From NCBI GenBank assembly GCA_039178805.1, contig JBCDFC010000015.1, positions 1 to 33,846 on the forward strand: a DNA stretch of 33,846 nucleotides, read 5' to 3'. The notes below the pieces were generated by a model. The model was not told the origin of the DNA, did not search any database, and saw only the letters and a list, made by a program, of their open reading frames with translations. A program made the position numbers and the translations under genes. Below are positions 1 to 8,375 of this stretch, piece by piece. How positions within the stretch are numbered: position 1 is the first letter of the stretch; each line of letters starts with the position of its first letter. Origin of the DNA: Thermohalobaculum sp039178805. Its GTDB lineage: Bacteria; Pseudomonadota; Alphaproteobacteria; Rhodobacterales; Rhodobacteraceae.

Positions 1-122
1 CCCCAGTCTCAGGGCGGCAACCGGTCACTCGGCAGCAACCCTTCATCGATGGTCGTGCTGCGTGAGCATGTTGTCACCACTTTGGATCTGCAGGATCACG
101 TTACAGCCGCCCGGGTGCGGCG

Positions 123-1154
123 CTAAGCGGGCTCCTGCTGCGTGACGCAGTGAACGCCGCCGCCGTTCTCGTAAATCCGATCGACTTCCAGCATGACCAC
201 CTCTCGGCCGGGAAAGAGCGCCTTCAGCGTCTCTTCCGCCCTCGCATCGGCTTTGTCGTCGCCGAATTGCGGCGAGTAGACCGCGCCGTTGCCGACATAG
301 AAGTTCGCGTAGCTCGTGAAGAAACGGGGATCGGTCGACCTGGAGGTCGTAGCCCATGGCAGCTCGACGATCTCGAAGCGTCGGCCGGCCGCGTCGCGCG
401 CGTTCCGGAGCCGTTCCTTCGCATCGCGGTAGTCTTCGTCCCACACCGTGTCGCCCCCCCATCGCGCATCGGCCGTGTCCGCACCGCTCATCAGCACGAG
501 CCCTGGACGGATGAAGCGGACATAGCCGTCGATATGCCCGTCCGTCTCCTCTTCGCCGGCGACGCCCTTCAGCCAGATCACTTGTTCGACGCCGAGCACG
601 CGGCGCAGCTCCGCCTCGATCTCGTCGCGCGTGCGGCCGGCGTTGCGGTTGTCGTTGACCCAGCAACTCTCCGTTAGGAGGAGCGTGCCTTGGCCATCGA
701 ACTCGATACCGCCACCTTCGCCGACGACCGCTGCCTCGATCGCCGGAAGACCCAGATGATCGAGGATACGTCCGGCGAGGAGAGCGTCGAGCGGTTGGTG
801 CCACTTCCCGCCCCAGGCGTTGAAGTTGAGGATCACGCCGGCCTTCTGCCCATCCTGACCGACCACAAAAACAGGCCCGCTATCCCGCGCCCACATATCG
901 TCGGTCGGGATCGGAACGACCTCGACCCCATTGCCACAGGCGGCCCTTGCCTGGGCTAGCTCATCGGGGCTTGCGCACATGACGACAGGTTCGTGCCGGG
1001 CGATGGCGGCAGCGAGGCGCCCGATCGTCGATTTGACCTCGGCGTAGTATCCGGCGGGCCGACCCCTATACTGATAGTTGCGCTTCATCGCGGGCCAACA
1101 CATCCAAGTCCGCGCATGGGGGGCTTCTTCCGCGGGAGCGAGATGTCGGGTCAT
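123..1154 (-). CDS. aguA: Agmatine deiminase (peptidyl-arginine deiminase family)
   Basis: The enzyme hydrolyses agmatine to N-carbamoylputrescine and ammonia, a cytosolic step from arginine towards putrescine. The 343-residue protein has the family's N-terminal APHARTWMCWP block, the MWARDSGP motif, a GGGIEFDG block, the ETDGHIDGYVRF segment and the C-terminal GGGVHC motif, whose Cys336 is the expected nucleophile. Length is normal for the family. I chose the ATG at 1154 because GGAGAAA lies just upstream and the conserved block begins soon after it; an in-frame TTG at 1169 would add five residues. It is divergent from the acyltransferase gene at 1318, and no other polyamine gene is in the window. 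The PAD-like family also includes enzymes with other guanidino substrates, but agmatine is the best match. Confidence 0.9.
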   Translation of the reverse strand: MTRHLAPAEEAPHARTWMCWPAMKRNYQYRGRPAGYYAEVKSTIGRLAAAIARHEPVVMCASPDELAQARAACGNGVEVVPIPTDDMWARDSGPVFVVGQDGQKAGVILNFNAWGGKWHQPLDALLAGRILDHLGLPAIEAAVVGEGGGIEFDGQGTLLLTESCWVNDNRNAGRTRDEIEAELRRVLGVEQVIWLKGVAGEEETDGHIDGYVRFIRPGLVLMSGADTADARWGGDTVWDEDYRDAKERLRNARDAAGRRFEIVELPWATTSRSTDPRFFTSYANFYVGNGAVYSPQFGDDKADARAEETLKALFPGREVVMLEVDRIYENGGGVHCVTQQEPA

Positions 1155-1317
1155 CAGTTTCTCCGCCAAGCTTCAGGCGCACTGACGTTCGCCCGCAACG
1201 GGGCGAAGGTCATGTGCTTACTCTGCCGTGGTTCATGCCGCACGGCGATCTTCGGATCGTCATCACCGAGGGCCGCAGCTATGAGGGGGAAACTACGCCA
1301 GCCTTGACGCGGATCCC

Positions 1318-2487
1318 ATGCCATCGACGCCAGCAGCCGACCCTCCCGCTGCCCGCTTCCTCTCACCGGATGCGGTCGATGCGCCTTCGGGCAGCCGCGC
1401 GGCGTTGCACGTCGCCCTGTGCCGAGACGGGCCGGCTCAGCTTGTCGAGAACCTAAGCACCGGCGAGGCGCTGTTGGCGGAAGTCGAGGGTCGCGTTGTG
1501 CCTGTCATCGTCAGCACGCATCGCTGGGGCGATGGTGCGGTGCTGTCACCGATGCGGCACTTCGTGCTCTACCCGCTCGAGATCGTCACTGCCGGTCGCC
1601 TACCGGGCGTTATGCGCCGCGGGCTCAGTCGTCTTGCGGAATGGATGCTGGCGGCGCTGCGCTTCGACGATGTGGTGCATCTCAACAACCGCCTGGCCGG
1701 TAGCGAACCTGGGCTCGAGCTTTCGGATCACGGCTGGCAGTCGCTTATCGCTCTCGCCCGCGCGCGCTTCCCCCGCCATGCGATCAGTGTGGACGGGCTC
1801 TTCCCGGAACAGTCCGCAACTCGCTTTGCGCAGTTGGAGCGCTGCGGTGCGCTATCGTTCCCCGCGCGCACCGTCTACGTCTTCGATCCGCACACGCCGA
1901 GGCAGGGAAAGGTGTGGAAGGGGACGCGCTGGAAGCTGCAGCGGTCGAAACGGGTGTGGGAAGACAATTTCGGCCGCTGCGAGACGGGTCCTCTGACCTC
2001 GAAGGCCGAGTCTCAGCAGATCGCGGAGCTCTTCAAGGCGCACCGTCTGGGGCATTCAAGACTGAACACGCGCTACACGGCGCGCTTTTTCAGCCTTCTG
2101 GCGGAGACTGAGGAGATCGAGCTCACACGGTGGCGCGACGAGAAGGGGCGCATCGACGCCTTCGGCATATGCGAGCTTAGGGGTGAGTGGATCCGCTTCC
2201 TGCATGTCGCGACCGATGCACGGGTCGCGCGGGAGAAGCAGCTTCTGGACATCGTATTCTCCCGCCCGCTGACGCTCTCGATGGAAACCGGGCGGATCTG
2301 CAATCTTGGCGCCCTCAACGGCGCTTACAAGCGCCACCGCGGCGCCGTGCCAAAGACGGAGTATCAGGCGATCTTCATCGATCATCTGCCACTCGGGCGT
2401 CGCATGTTGTGGCGCCTGATCCACGCCTACCGCCGCTGGCGCCTGGCGCGCGATGACGGTTGTTCGACCGAAGGTCGACCTCACTGA
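1318..2487 (+). CDS. FemAB/GNAT-like acyltransferase of unknown substrate
   Basis: The 389-residue protein has no signal peptide or membrane segment. Its C-terminal half (about 210-370) resembles the FemAB/GNAT-like fold (Acetyltransf_6 type), which moves an acyl or aminoacyl group from a CoA- or tRNA-bound donor. Visible landmarks are a basic WKGTRWKLQRSKR stretch near 200-212, HSRLNTRYTARFF near 245, and a late LGALNGAYKRHRG segment. The N-terminal half is probably a second, degenerate GNAT-like lobe. The ATG at 1318 has no strong ribosome binding site, so the start is uncertain. Its 3' end overlaps the convergent ATP-grasp gene by 7 bases. The neighbouring ATP-grasp ligases suggest a shared product, possibly an amino-acid-decorated surface molecule; this is inference. 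A plain N-acetyltransferase is also possible. Confidence 0.6.
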   Translation: MPSTPAADPPAARFLSPDAVDAPSGSRAALHVALCRDGPAQLVENLSTGEALLAEVEGRVVPVIVSTHRWGDGAVLSPMRHFVLYPLEIVTAGRLPGVMRRGLSRLAEWMLAALRFDDVVHLNNRLAGSEPGLELSDHGWQSLIALARARFPRHAISVDGLFPEQSATRFAQLERCGALSFPARTVYVFDPHTPRQGKVWKGTRWKLQRSKRVWEDNFGRCETGPLTSKAESQQIAELFKAHRLGHSRLNTRYTARFFSLLAETEEIELTRWRDEKGRIDAFGICELRGEWIRFLHVATDARVAREKQLLDIVFSRPLTLSMETGRICNLGALNGAYKRHRGAVPKTEYQAIFIDHLPLGRRMLWRLIHAYRRWRLARDDGCSTEGRPH

Positions 2488-3737
2488 CCCCGCAGCATGT
2501 CGACCACTTGAAGCCCCGCGCAGCCGAGCGCGAGGGTCCAGTCGCGGCGGTCGGTCTCGACGATATGAGTGCTCTCGGCCGCCACGCTTCGCCGCCATCG
2601 CGTCGGACCAATGCGCCGGGCGGGATGGCCCTTGGGCAGGCGTGTCCATGCATTGGTGAGGTCGCTTAATGCGCGGACGATCTTGAGCCGTCCAGGCTCC
2701 GCATTCACGACACCGGGGCTCACATCGGTTCCGCAGGCATGGGCGTAGGCGGCCCAGATCGGATCCGCGGGCCCAAGGCGCGCCAACTGCGTCCAGGTCG
2801 AGACCCTGGGATTGATCTCGATGAGACTGAACGCGCCGGTCGCTGCGTCACGGCGGTACTCGAACTCTGCAATGCCCTCGAGGGCGAAGCCGCGAACGGC
2901 ATGTGCGACCTCATCGAGCAGCGCGTCGGGAACAACCGCGTTCTCCGCCAGGATCGTGTTGCCGTAACCATCGGGCCAGCTTCGCAGAACGCGGGCTGCG
3001 AAAGCGCGGACGAGCCCGGTTTCTCGCGTTGCGAAAACCGAAAGAGCGTAGCGGTCATCCGTGCCCCCCGGCACGAGGGACTGCGCGATGAAGGATGCGA
3101 GATTGCCGTCTTGGACACGCAGGAAGTCCGACCAGCCCCGATCGTTCTCGATCCGCGCGAACTTGAACCCGGTCGGACGGGCTCGGTTGGGTGATCCCTG
3201 GGACAGCAAGTCGGTGTAGTTGCGCGGCTTCACGACGAAGGGAAATGGCAGCGGCGCGATGCGAGAGCTTGGATCGAGAGGTAAAGCGGTCGGGCAGCTC
3301 AGACCGAGCTTGGCCGCGCGCGCGTAGAAGAGGCCCTTGTCGAGCAGCGTGGTGACGGTATCGGCCGAGGACACCGAGCAATCCGCCACCCGGGAGAGCC
3401 GATCGCGAGCCTTTGCGAGGAGCCGAGCTTCGGCATCGCCGGCCGGGAAAATGACCGGTCGGCCAGCGCCGCGCGCCACGATGTCTTCAAGCCGGGCGAG
3501 CGCTGCGTCGGTGTCGCCGCAAGACGGCATTCGGGAGTAGCGGGCATAGCGTGACCAGGCAGCCTGCAACGGTAGCGGCGCACAGACACGGCAAGCGACC
3601 CCTCGCGGCGCAAGCGCCTGCACGAGGGCCACAGCCGGATACCTCGCGCCGAGGATAAGCGCGGGGCGTTCCCGGTGATGCCCACATGTCCTGATGCCCT
3701 TCGGCGTGCGGAGCGCTTCGATTGGGGGATCCGCCAT
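2481..3737 (-). CDS. ATP-grasp family ligase (first of two)
   Basis: ATP-grasp enzymes activate a carboxylate as acyl phosphate and join it to an amine or thiol. An N-terminal Rossmann-like pre-ATP-grasp lobe starts at RPALILGARYPAVALVQAL. The nucleotide-binding segment FPFVVKPRNY follows, and the Mg-binding signature is FSLIEINPRVSTW, with acidic and Asn ligands in EINPR. There are no membrane segments. I prefer the ATG at 3737, which has a GAGAG stretch upstream; an ATG at 3827 would add 30 residues that look unconserved and lack a ribosome binding site. It is convergent with the acyltransferase (7-base overlap) and divergent from the second ATP-grasp gene. Fold is confident, substrate unknown. 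The protein resembles carbamoyl-phosphate-synthase-like amino-acid ligases more than purine enzymes. Confidence 0.7.
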   Translation of the reverse strand: MADPPIEALRTPKGIRTCGHHRERPALILGARYPAVALVQALAPRGVACRVCAPLPLQAAWSRYARYSRMPSCGDTDAALARLEDIVARGAGRPVIFPAGDAEARLLAKARDRLSRVADCSVSSADTVTTLLDKGLFYARAAKLGLSCPTALPLDPSSRIAPLPFPFVVKPRNYTDLLSQGSPNRARPTGFKFARIENDRGWSDFLRVQDGNLASFIAQSLVPGGTDDRYALSVFATRETGLVRAFAARVLRSWPDGYGNTILAENAVVPDALLDEVAHAVRGFALEGIAEFEYRRDAATGAFSLIEINPRVSTWTQLARLGPADPIWAAYAHACGTDVSPGVVNAEPGRLKIVRALSDLTNAWTRLPKGHPARRIGPTRWRRSVAAESTHIVETDRRDWTLALGCAGLQVVDMLRGQ

Positions 3738-4021
3738 GGCGCCGCTCTCTACAACGCCTGCAGATCCGGCATCTTCGACCAACGCGGTCACCTCCGCAGT
3801 CTTCTCGCACTCTCGCCCGCAACTCATGGACGCAGAGCGGACTTACGGCAGGGTTGTTGCATGGACGAGCTCAAGGGTGAAAGCCGTCCTCCGGTCTGAG
3901 AGCGTTCGAGCAAGCGACAGAAGACGGTGCCAAGTTGCCGGCCCTCAGCAGGGTTTGCACATCGACTTCCCAAACGTAACGGTCGATGCTGCTTCGGGTG
4001 CTGCGTGCGAGAGGCGGCAAC

Positions 4022-5206
4022 GTGAAAGTTCTCATGATTGGAAGCGCCGGCGCATTGCTGGGCGCGATCACCGCGAAGTCGCTCGTCGATGCCGGTGCAG
4101 AGGTCCTTCGCGGTGAGAGCGCCGCCGATCGTGCCCTGCCGTCGCGATACTACGCTCGACGTGTCGTTCATCCGCCGCTCGCCGATCGCGCTGCCTTCCA
4201 GCCCTTTCTCCTCGACTATGCCGCGCGCCATCCGGACCATGTTCTGCTGCCCTTCGACGATGAGGCGCTCCTGAGCATCGATGACATTCGGCCACAGCTC
4301 GATGACATGATGCCGGTCGCAGCTCCGCCCAAGGACGCAACGATGGCAGCGCTCGACAAGGCGCGAACCATTGAGGTTGCGTCGACGCTTGCCAACACGA
4401 TCCGGCCGCCCTTGACCACGCGGGTCGACCCACAGAGCGCCGATGCAAGCGACTGGGCGGGACGCTATCCGGTCATCGTGAAACCGGTGACTGGAACGAG
4501 GACTGAGGGCATTCGCCTGGCCCGGACGCCAGCAGAGCTGAACGAGGCGTTGCGCGAGACGGCGAAGAAGTACTCGGATGCTCTGATCCAGGAGAAGATC
4601 GAGTTCCGCATCGAACGGAAATTCATCCTCTACTATCTCTACGACCATGCGGGCGAGCTGCGTGGCTGGTACGGCCAGCGGTTCATCGCTGAGCGTAAAT
4701 CGATCCAACTTGCAGGCACATCGGCCCGCGTCTCCGGCGGGGTCGCTCTCGCCTGGGAGAGCTGGTTCGATGAGGATCTGCTGACACGCGGTCGGCGGCT
4801 GATGGAGGCCTTGGGCTGGCGCGGCCTCGGCTTTATCGAGGGTGCGTTCGATCTGCGCGACGGTCTTCCGTACTTCTTCGAGATCAACCCCCGGATCGGT
4901 GGGACCCAGGCTCTGTCGCTGAAAGAGGGGGTGAACTTCGCCCATGACTGTTGCCTCGTGGCGCAGGGCGTCGTCCCGCCGGAGCGGTTGAGCTTTGCCG
5001 AAGGTGTGAGGGCGAAGCGCGATCTCTTTAGCCTGCTTCGGACTGGAGACCCCTCGCTGATGCGCCTGATCGTGGATCCGCGCTGGGTGAGCTCCACCCC
5101 TGCCTGGAGCGATCCGGGACCGGTTCTCGCAACGGGAATGCGCTCGGCCAGGCGCGTCGTCTCGACCTTGGCGAAGCGCCTCACAGGACGGAGCACCGGC
5201 GACTGA
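4022..5206 (+). CDS. ATP-grasp family ligase (second of two)
   Basis: A 394-residue cytosolic ATP-grasp enzyme distinct from its neighbour. The N-terminal lobe begins KVLMIGSAGALLGAITAKSL. The ATP-binding lysine is probably Lys154 in YPVIVKPVTGTRTEG, and the Mg-binding signature is FFEINPRIGG (Glu287, Asn289), followed by LSLKEGVNF. The start is set by GAGAGG at 4009-4014, seven bases before a GTG at 4022; ATGs at 3986 and 4034 are in frame but less well placed. The gene is divergent from the first ATP-grasp gene, with about 285 bases between the two preferred starts, and convergent with the DUF302 gene at the end of the sox operon. With two ligases and an acyltransferase together, stepwise assembly of a small peptide or amide is plausible but unproven. 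Confidence 0.72.
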   Translation: MKVLMIGSAGALLGAITAKSLVDAGAEVLRGESAADRALPSRYYARRVVHPPLADRAAFQPFLLDYAARHPDHVLLPFDDEALLSIDDIRPQLDDMMPVAAPPKDATMAALDKARTIEVASTLANTIRPPLTTRVDPQSADASDWAGRYPVIVKPVTGTRTEGIRLARTPAELNEALRETAKKYSDALIQEKIEFRIERKFILYYLYDHAGELRGWYGQRFIAERKSIQLAGTSARVSGGVALAWESWFDEDLLTRGRRLMEALGWRGLGFIEGAFDLRDGLPYFFEINPRIGGTQALSLKEGVNFAHDCCLVAQGVVPPERLSFAEGVRAKRDLFSLLRTGDPSLMRLIVDPRWVSSTPAWSDPGPVLATGMRSARRVVSTLAKRLTGRSTGD

Positions 5207-5243
5207 GCAACACTGAGATTGGCGGCACGCGCGCAGCGGTCGG

Positions 5244-5696
5244 TCAGTCGATGCCGGTCGCCTCCTTGGCAATCGCGTCGAGAAGCGCCTGGACCGTCGC
5301 CATCGCGTCGCCAGGCATGTTTCGAAAGCCGATCTCCACTTTGCCGTCGGGGCCCGGAAACTCCCGCACGAAAATCCCGTAGGGACAGTGCGCGATGTTA
5401 TCCGGGTCCGCCTCCATCACCTGTCGCGAGACGACCGCCGAGCAGAACAGAAAGATGTCCGCCTGCTCGAAGATCGGTTGCGAGGAGCCCACATCGGCGC
5501 CTGTGCGTGACAGCATGGCGCCCACATGGCTGACGAAGTCGATCACAAGGCCCCTATCGGTGATGGCGCTCTCAACGGCGAAGGTCGCGTCATCGAAATC
5601 GCCATCCGCTGGGTAGACCGTCAGGAGGTTGTCATCGGCACCCGCAGCACCCGCCACGAGGCAGAGTGTGACGAGTGCTGCGGATACGGTCTTCAT
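5244..5696 (-). CDS. Secreted DUF302 family protein at the end of the sox operon
   Basis: A 150-residue protein with a clear Sec signal peptide (MKTVSAALVTLCLVAGAAGA), so it is probably periplasmic. The rest resembles DUF302, with the IFLFCSAVVSRQVMEADPDNIAHCPYGIFV-type core cut by two cysteines near 90 and 109. The ATG at 5696 is preceded by GGGGAGC at good spacing. It starts 13 bases after the soxF stop on the same strand, so it is almost certainly co-transcribed with the sox operon. DUF302 has no settled biochemical role. Its position suggests a part in periplasmic sulfur handling, perhaps binding a sulfur intermediate or metal through the cysteines; that is inference. Confidence 0.75.
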   Translation of the reverse strand: MKTVSAALVTLCLVAGAAGADDNLLTVYPADGDFDDATFAVESAITDRGLVIDFVSHVGAMLSRTGADVGSSQPIFEQADIFLFCSAVVSRQVMEADPDNIAHCPYGIFVREFPGPDGKVEIGFRNMPGDAMATVQALLDAIAKEATGID

Positions 5697-5709
5697 CGCG
5701 GCTCCCCGG

Positions 5710-6975
5710 TCAGCCGAAGATGTCGGCGGTGATGCCGGCATACCAGCCGAGGCTTTCCTCATAGGTCTGCTTGCGGAGCGCGGAGTCCTCGCCCGTCTGG
5801 CTGATGAAGCCATCGGTCTTTGCGATCTTCTCCTCGGTCGCCTCATAGCGCGCGTCGACCTTCACCCCGTCATCCGTGTCGATCAGCGACCAGCAGGTGT
5901 TGGAGTACTTGGCGGGGAAGGCCTTGCTACCGGTGAGCGCCGCCCGCAGGTTCATCGCCGCGACCTTTGCCTGGCTGTTGGCTGAGTAGCCCGATTTTGG
6001 CATGTCGCCTGCGATCGTGGCGTCGCCGAGCACGAAGATGTTCTCGTCGGCCTGGCTCTGCATCGAGGAGGGCACGATCGGGCAGAAGCCACTATCGTTG
6101 ATGAGACCCGCCTTCTCGGCGATCATGCCGGCCTTCTGCGCAGGGATCGCGTTGCAGACATCCACCTTGGTCACCTCGCCGCCGGCGACGATCTCCATGG
6201 CGTCGGGCCGCACCTCTTCGACCGGACCGGTAAACTCCGCATCCAGCCACTCGATCATGCCCGGATAGTGCTGCTCCCAACCCTCTTGGAAGAGCGCCAT
6301 CTTCGAGAATTTGGGCTTCGGATCGAAGATCAGGATCTTCGCGGTAGGGTTACTCGCCTTGAGTTGATGCGCGACCATCGAAACCCGCTCATAGGGTCCC
6401 GGCGGACAGCGATAGGGGTTGGGCGGGGCGATCATCGCGTAGACGCCACCCTCGGGCATGCTCTCGATCTGCGCCTTCAAAAGCTCGGTCTGGCTGCCGC
6501 CCTTCCAGGCATGGGGCATGGCGTTCTGTGCCGAGAGATCCCAGCCCGGGATGCTGCCTTCCCGGAAATCGATCCCGGGGGCCACGACAAGGCGGTCGTA
6601 CTCGACCGAGCCGCCGCCGGCGAGCGCCACCGTCTTGGCATCGCGGTCGATCCCGGTCGCCCAGTCATGCACCACATTCACCCCGCCCGCCGCGAGCGTG
6701 CCGTAGGTATGCGCGATGCTCTCGAGACTGCGGAACCCGCCAATATAGAGGTTCGAGAAGAAGCAGGTGTAGTAAGTGCGGCTCGGCTCGATCAGCGTCA
6801 CATCGATCTCGCCTTTCGAGTCCTTGGCGATGTAGCGGGCCGCCGTACCACCGCCGGCACCACCGCCGATCACGACCGCGCGCGGCTGAGCGGCACCGAT
6901 CACTGCCGGCGCGGCAAGTGTCGTGGCACCAGCGAGCGCGCCTGCAAGGGTTTGACGTCGGTTCGTTTTGATCAT
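5710..6975 (-). CDS. soxF: SoxF, flavoprotein subunit of flavocytochrome c sulfide dehydrogenase type
   Basis: This periplasmic FAD protein should oxidise sulfide and pass electrons to its cytochrome partner SoxE. The 421-residue precursor begins with a Tat-like signal (NRRQTLAGALAG). The FAD-binding glycine motif VVIGGGAGGGTAA is at about 34-46. The sequence TYYTCFFSN places Cys71 where FccB proteins bind FAD covalently. Cys190 (NPYRCPPG) and Cys361 (SNTCWSL) match the family's redox disulfide pair. The FVLGDATIAG motif near 314 is the second FAD contact. GGGAGGAAACG precedes the ATG. It follows soxE by 25 bases, as in other alphaproteobacterial sox operons. Length and motifs look intact. 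Confidence 0.93.
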   Translation of the reverse strand: MIKTNRRQTLAGALAGATTLAAPAVIGAAQPRAVVIGGGAGGGTAARYIAKDSKGEIDVTLIEPSRTYYTCFFSNLYIGGFRSLESIAHTYGTLAAGGVNVVHDWATGIDRDAKTVALAGGGSVEYDRLVVAPGIDFREGSIPGWDLSAQNAMPHAWKGGSQTELLKAQIESMPEGGVYAMIAPPNPYRCPPGPYERVSMVAHQLKASNPTAKILIFDPKPKFSKMALFQEGWEQHYPGMIEWLDAEFTGPVEEVRPDAMEIVAGGEVTKVDVCNAIPAQKAGMIAEKAGLINDSGFCPIVPSSMQSQADENIFVLGDATIAGDMPKSGYSANSQAKVAAMNLRAALTGSKAFPAKYSNTCWSLIDTDDGVKVDARYEATEEKIAKTDGFISQTGEDSALRKQTYEESLGWYAGITADIFG

Positions 6976-7000
6976 CGTTTCCTCCCGGGGTTGAGCGTTC

Positions 7001-7720
7001 TTACTCGACGCCTTCGAAAAATGCGGCGAGCGCCGCGATCTCCTCGTCCGACAGGTTCGTCGCGACGAGTTGCATCACCGGGTTGGGGCGATGCTTGTTC
7101 TTGTATGCGTGAAGCGCGGTCACGAAGTCCCGCTGTGGCCAGCCCGTGATCGACGGGATGCCTTCGTCAGCGCCCGATGCCTGATGGCAAGTGACGCATT
7201 CGCCGGAGAGGTACTCTCCGTAATCCGGGTCCCCCTCGATCGCGAGGATGGTCGGGTGAACATCGGGATCGCGCACCGCCGCCGTCGGCTCCGCCTCGGG
7301 AATGTCGCGCGGCGAGGCGGAGAAGAGGCGGAGATAGGCGATCAGATCGTCACGGTCCTTCTCGTCGGCGATGCCGCGAAAGGCCATGCGCGTCCCGGTC
7401 ACGAGGCTGCGCGGGTTCTCGATATAGACATGGAGCTTGTCGGTATCCCAGATGAGGCCGTCCGCCCCTGCCCGCTCCATATCGGCGGAGTACTTGTAGC
7501 CTTGGATGGCCGCCGCTTTACGACCGAAGAGCTCGTTCAGATGGGGGCCCACGCGGTTTCGCGCATCGGAGCCGACCATGTGGCACGATTTGCACTTGGC
7601 ATAGATCGTCGCTCCGCGTTCCGGGTCTCCAGCCGTCGCGGGGAAAAGCAGGCCCGCCGAGAACGCGACGCCCAGAAGCGAGCGACAGAGAGCGGCGTAT
7701 GCGAACGCCCTAGTCGACAC
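7001..7720 (-). CDS. soxE: SoxE, diheme c-type cytochrome
   Basis: The likely electron acceptor of SoxF. It is a 239-residue precursor with an N-terminal Sec-like signal ending near ATAG (27-31). There are two heme sites, CKSCH at 43-47 and CVTCH at 175-179. The first domain (32-138) has the class I c-type look, with NRVGPHLNELFGR and the Met112 ligand in GTRMAFRG. The second domain (about 155-239) resembles the FccA-type cytochrome, ending in LSDEEIAALAAFF. The start is a GTG inside the end of soxD (11-base overlap) with no strong ribosome binding site, so translation may be coupled. The first domain resembles the second cytochrome domain that longer SoxD proteins carry and that SoxD here lacks. 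Confidence 0.85.
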   Translation of the reverse strand: MSTRAFAYAALCRSLLGVAFSAGLLFPATAGDPERGATIYAKCKSCHMVGSDARNRVGPHLNELFGRKAAAIQGYKYSADMERAGADGLIWDTDKLHVYIENPRSLVTGTRMAFRGIADEKDRDDLIAYLRLFSASPRDIPEAEPTAAVRDPDVHPTILAIEGDPDYGEYLSGECVTCHQASGADEGIPSITGWPQRDFVTALHAYKNKHRPNPVMQLVATNLSDEEIAALAAFFEGVE

Positions 7721-8375
7721 TGACGCCCGCCGTTGAGTCAGTATCGGCCTCGGGGGTCACATCCAGGATCCGTGCCCGCATGGTGATCTCGACCGCGTCC
7801 TTGCAGTCGCTCATGCAGGGTGCCGCATCCGCCAGGTTCGGGATGTCTGGTCGCGGATCGGCGAAGAAGTTCTGCTCGTTCGGCAGCCGGATCTCCGCGA
7901 AGTTCTCATGGCTCAGCACGAACGCGTCGTCGTCCACGACGTCGTTCATGTAGAGGAGATAGGCCGTAATCGCGTAGACATCGTCGGGTGCCAGCGACTG
8001 GGCATAGCCAAAGGGCATCGCCCGGTAGATGTAGTCGTAGACTGTCGAGAGATACGGCCAATAGCTGCCGATCGTCTTTACCGGGCGATCATCGGCGAGT
8101 GTCTCGTGCCCACCGGCGAGCACGGGCCAACGATCCACCCCTTCGCCGAAGTCGCCGTGGCAAGCGGCGCATTGCTCTGCGAAGATCTCCTCGCCCGTCA
8201 GCACATCGCCCGACCCTTCGGGCAGGCCCGCGCCGTCGGGACGGATGTCGATATCCCAAGCGGACACCTCCTCGGGCAGCGCCTCGCGTCCAAGGCCGAA
8301 CCCATCGGCGAGGGCCGGTGCGGCGAGGCCCACTGCCAAGAGCGCGGCGAACGCCGTCTCAGGAAATCTCGACAT
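7710..8375 (-). CDS. soxD: SoxD, cytochrome subunit of sulfane dehydrogenase (single-heme form)
   Basis: SoxD takes electrons from the molybdenum subunit SoxC during oxidation of the sulfane sulfur on SoxY. The 221-residue precursor has a Sec signal (ending about ALADG, residue 25) and one heme motif, CAACH at 69-73. TIGSYWPYLSTVYDYIYRAMPFG follows in two conserved blocks, with a likely Met ligand in RAMPFG. The tail has the LPNEQNFFADPRPDIPN segment and a CMSDC pair without a following His, which is not a heme site. GGGGGAGG precedes the ATG, which overlaps soxC by 17 bases. SoxD of Paracoccus is about 380 residues with two hemes; this one stops after the first cytochrome domain and an extension. 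Confidence 0.88.
   Translation of the reverse strand: MSRFPETAFAALLAVGLAAPALADGFGLGREALPEEVSAWDIDIRPDGAGLPEGSGDVLTGEEIFAEQCAACHGDFGEGVDRWPVLAGGHETLADDRPVKTIGSYWPYLSTVYDYIYRAMPFGYAQSLAPDDVYAITAYLLYMNDVVDDDAFVLSHENFAEIRLPNEQNFFADPRPDIPNLADAAPCMSDCKDAVEITMRARILDVTPEADTDSTAGVSVD

Noticed and set aside
106..121. Small hairpin GCCGC-CCGGGT-GCGGC after the agmatine deiminase gene
   Set aside because: Only a 5-base stem and no T-run on the relevant strand; too weak to call a terminator.
3824..5272. Long minus-strand reading frame of 482 residues opposite the second ATP-grasp gene
   Set aside because: It has an odd composition and no recognisable domain, while the plus strand has clear ATP-grasp motifs and a good ribosome binding site. 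It is a GC-driven antisense frame.
7001..8375. A frameshift splitting one long SoxD into two genes
   Set aside because: Both products have their own signal peptide, and the second gene also carries a complete FccA-like domain, so two separate proteins are more likely.
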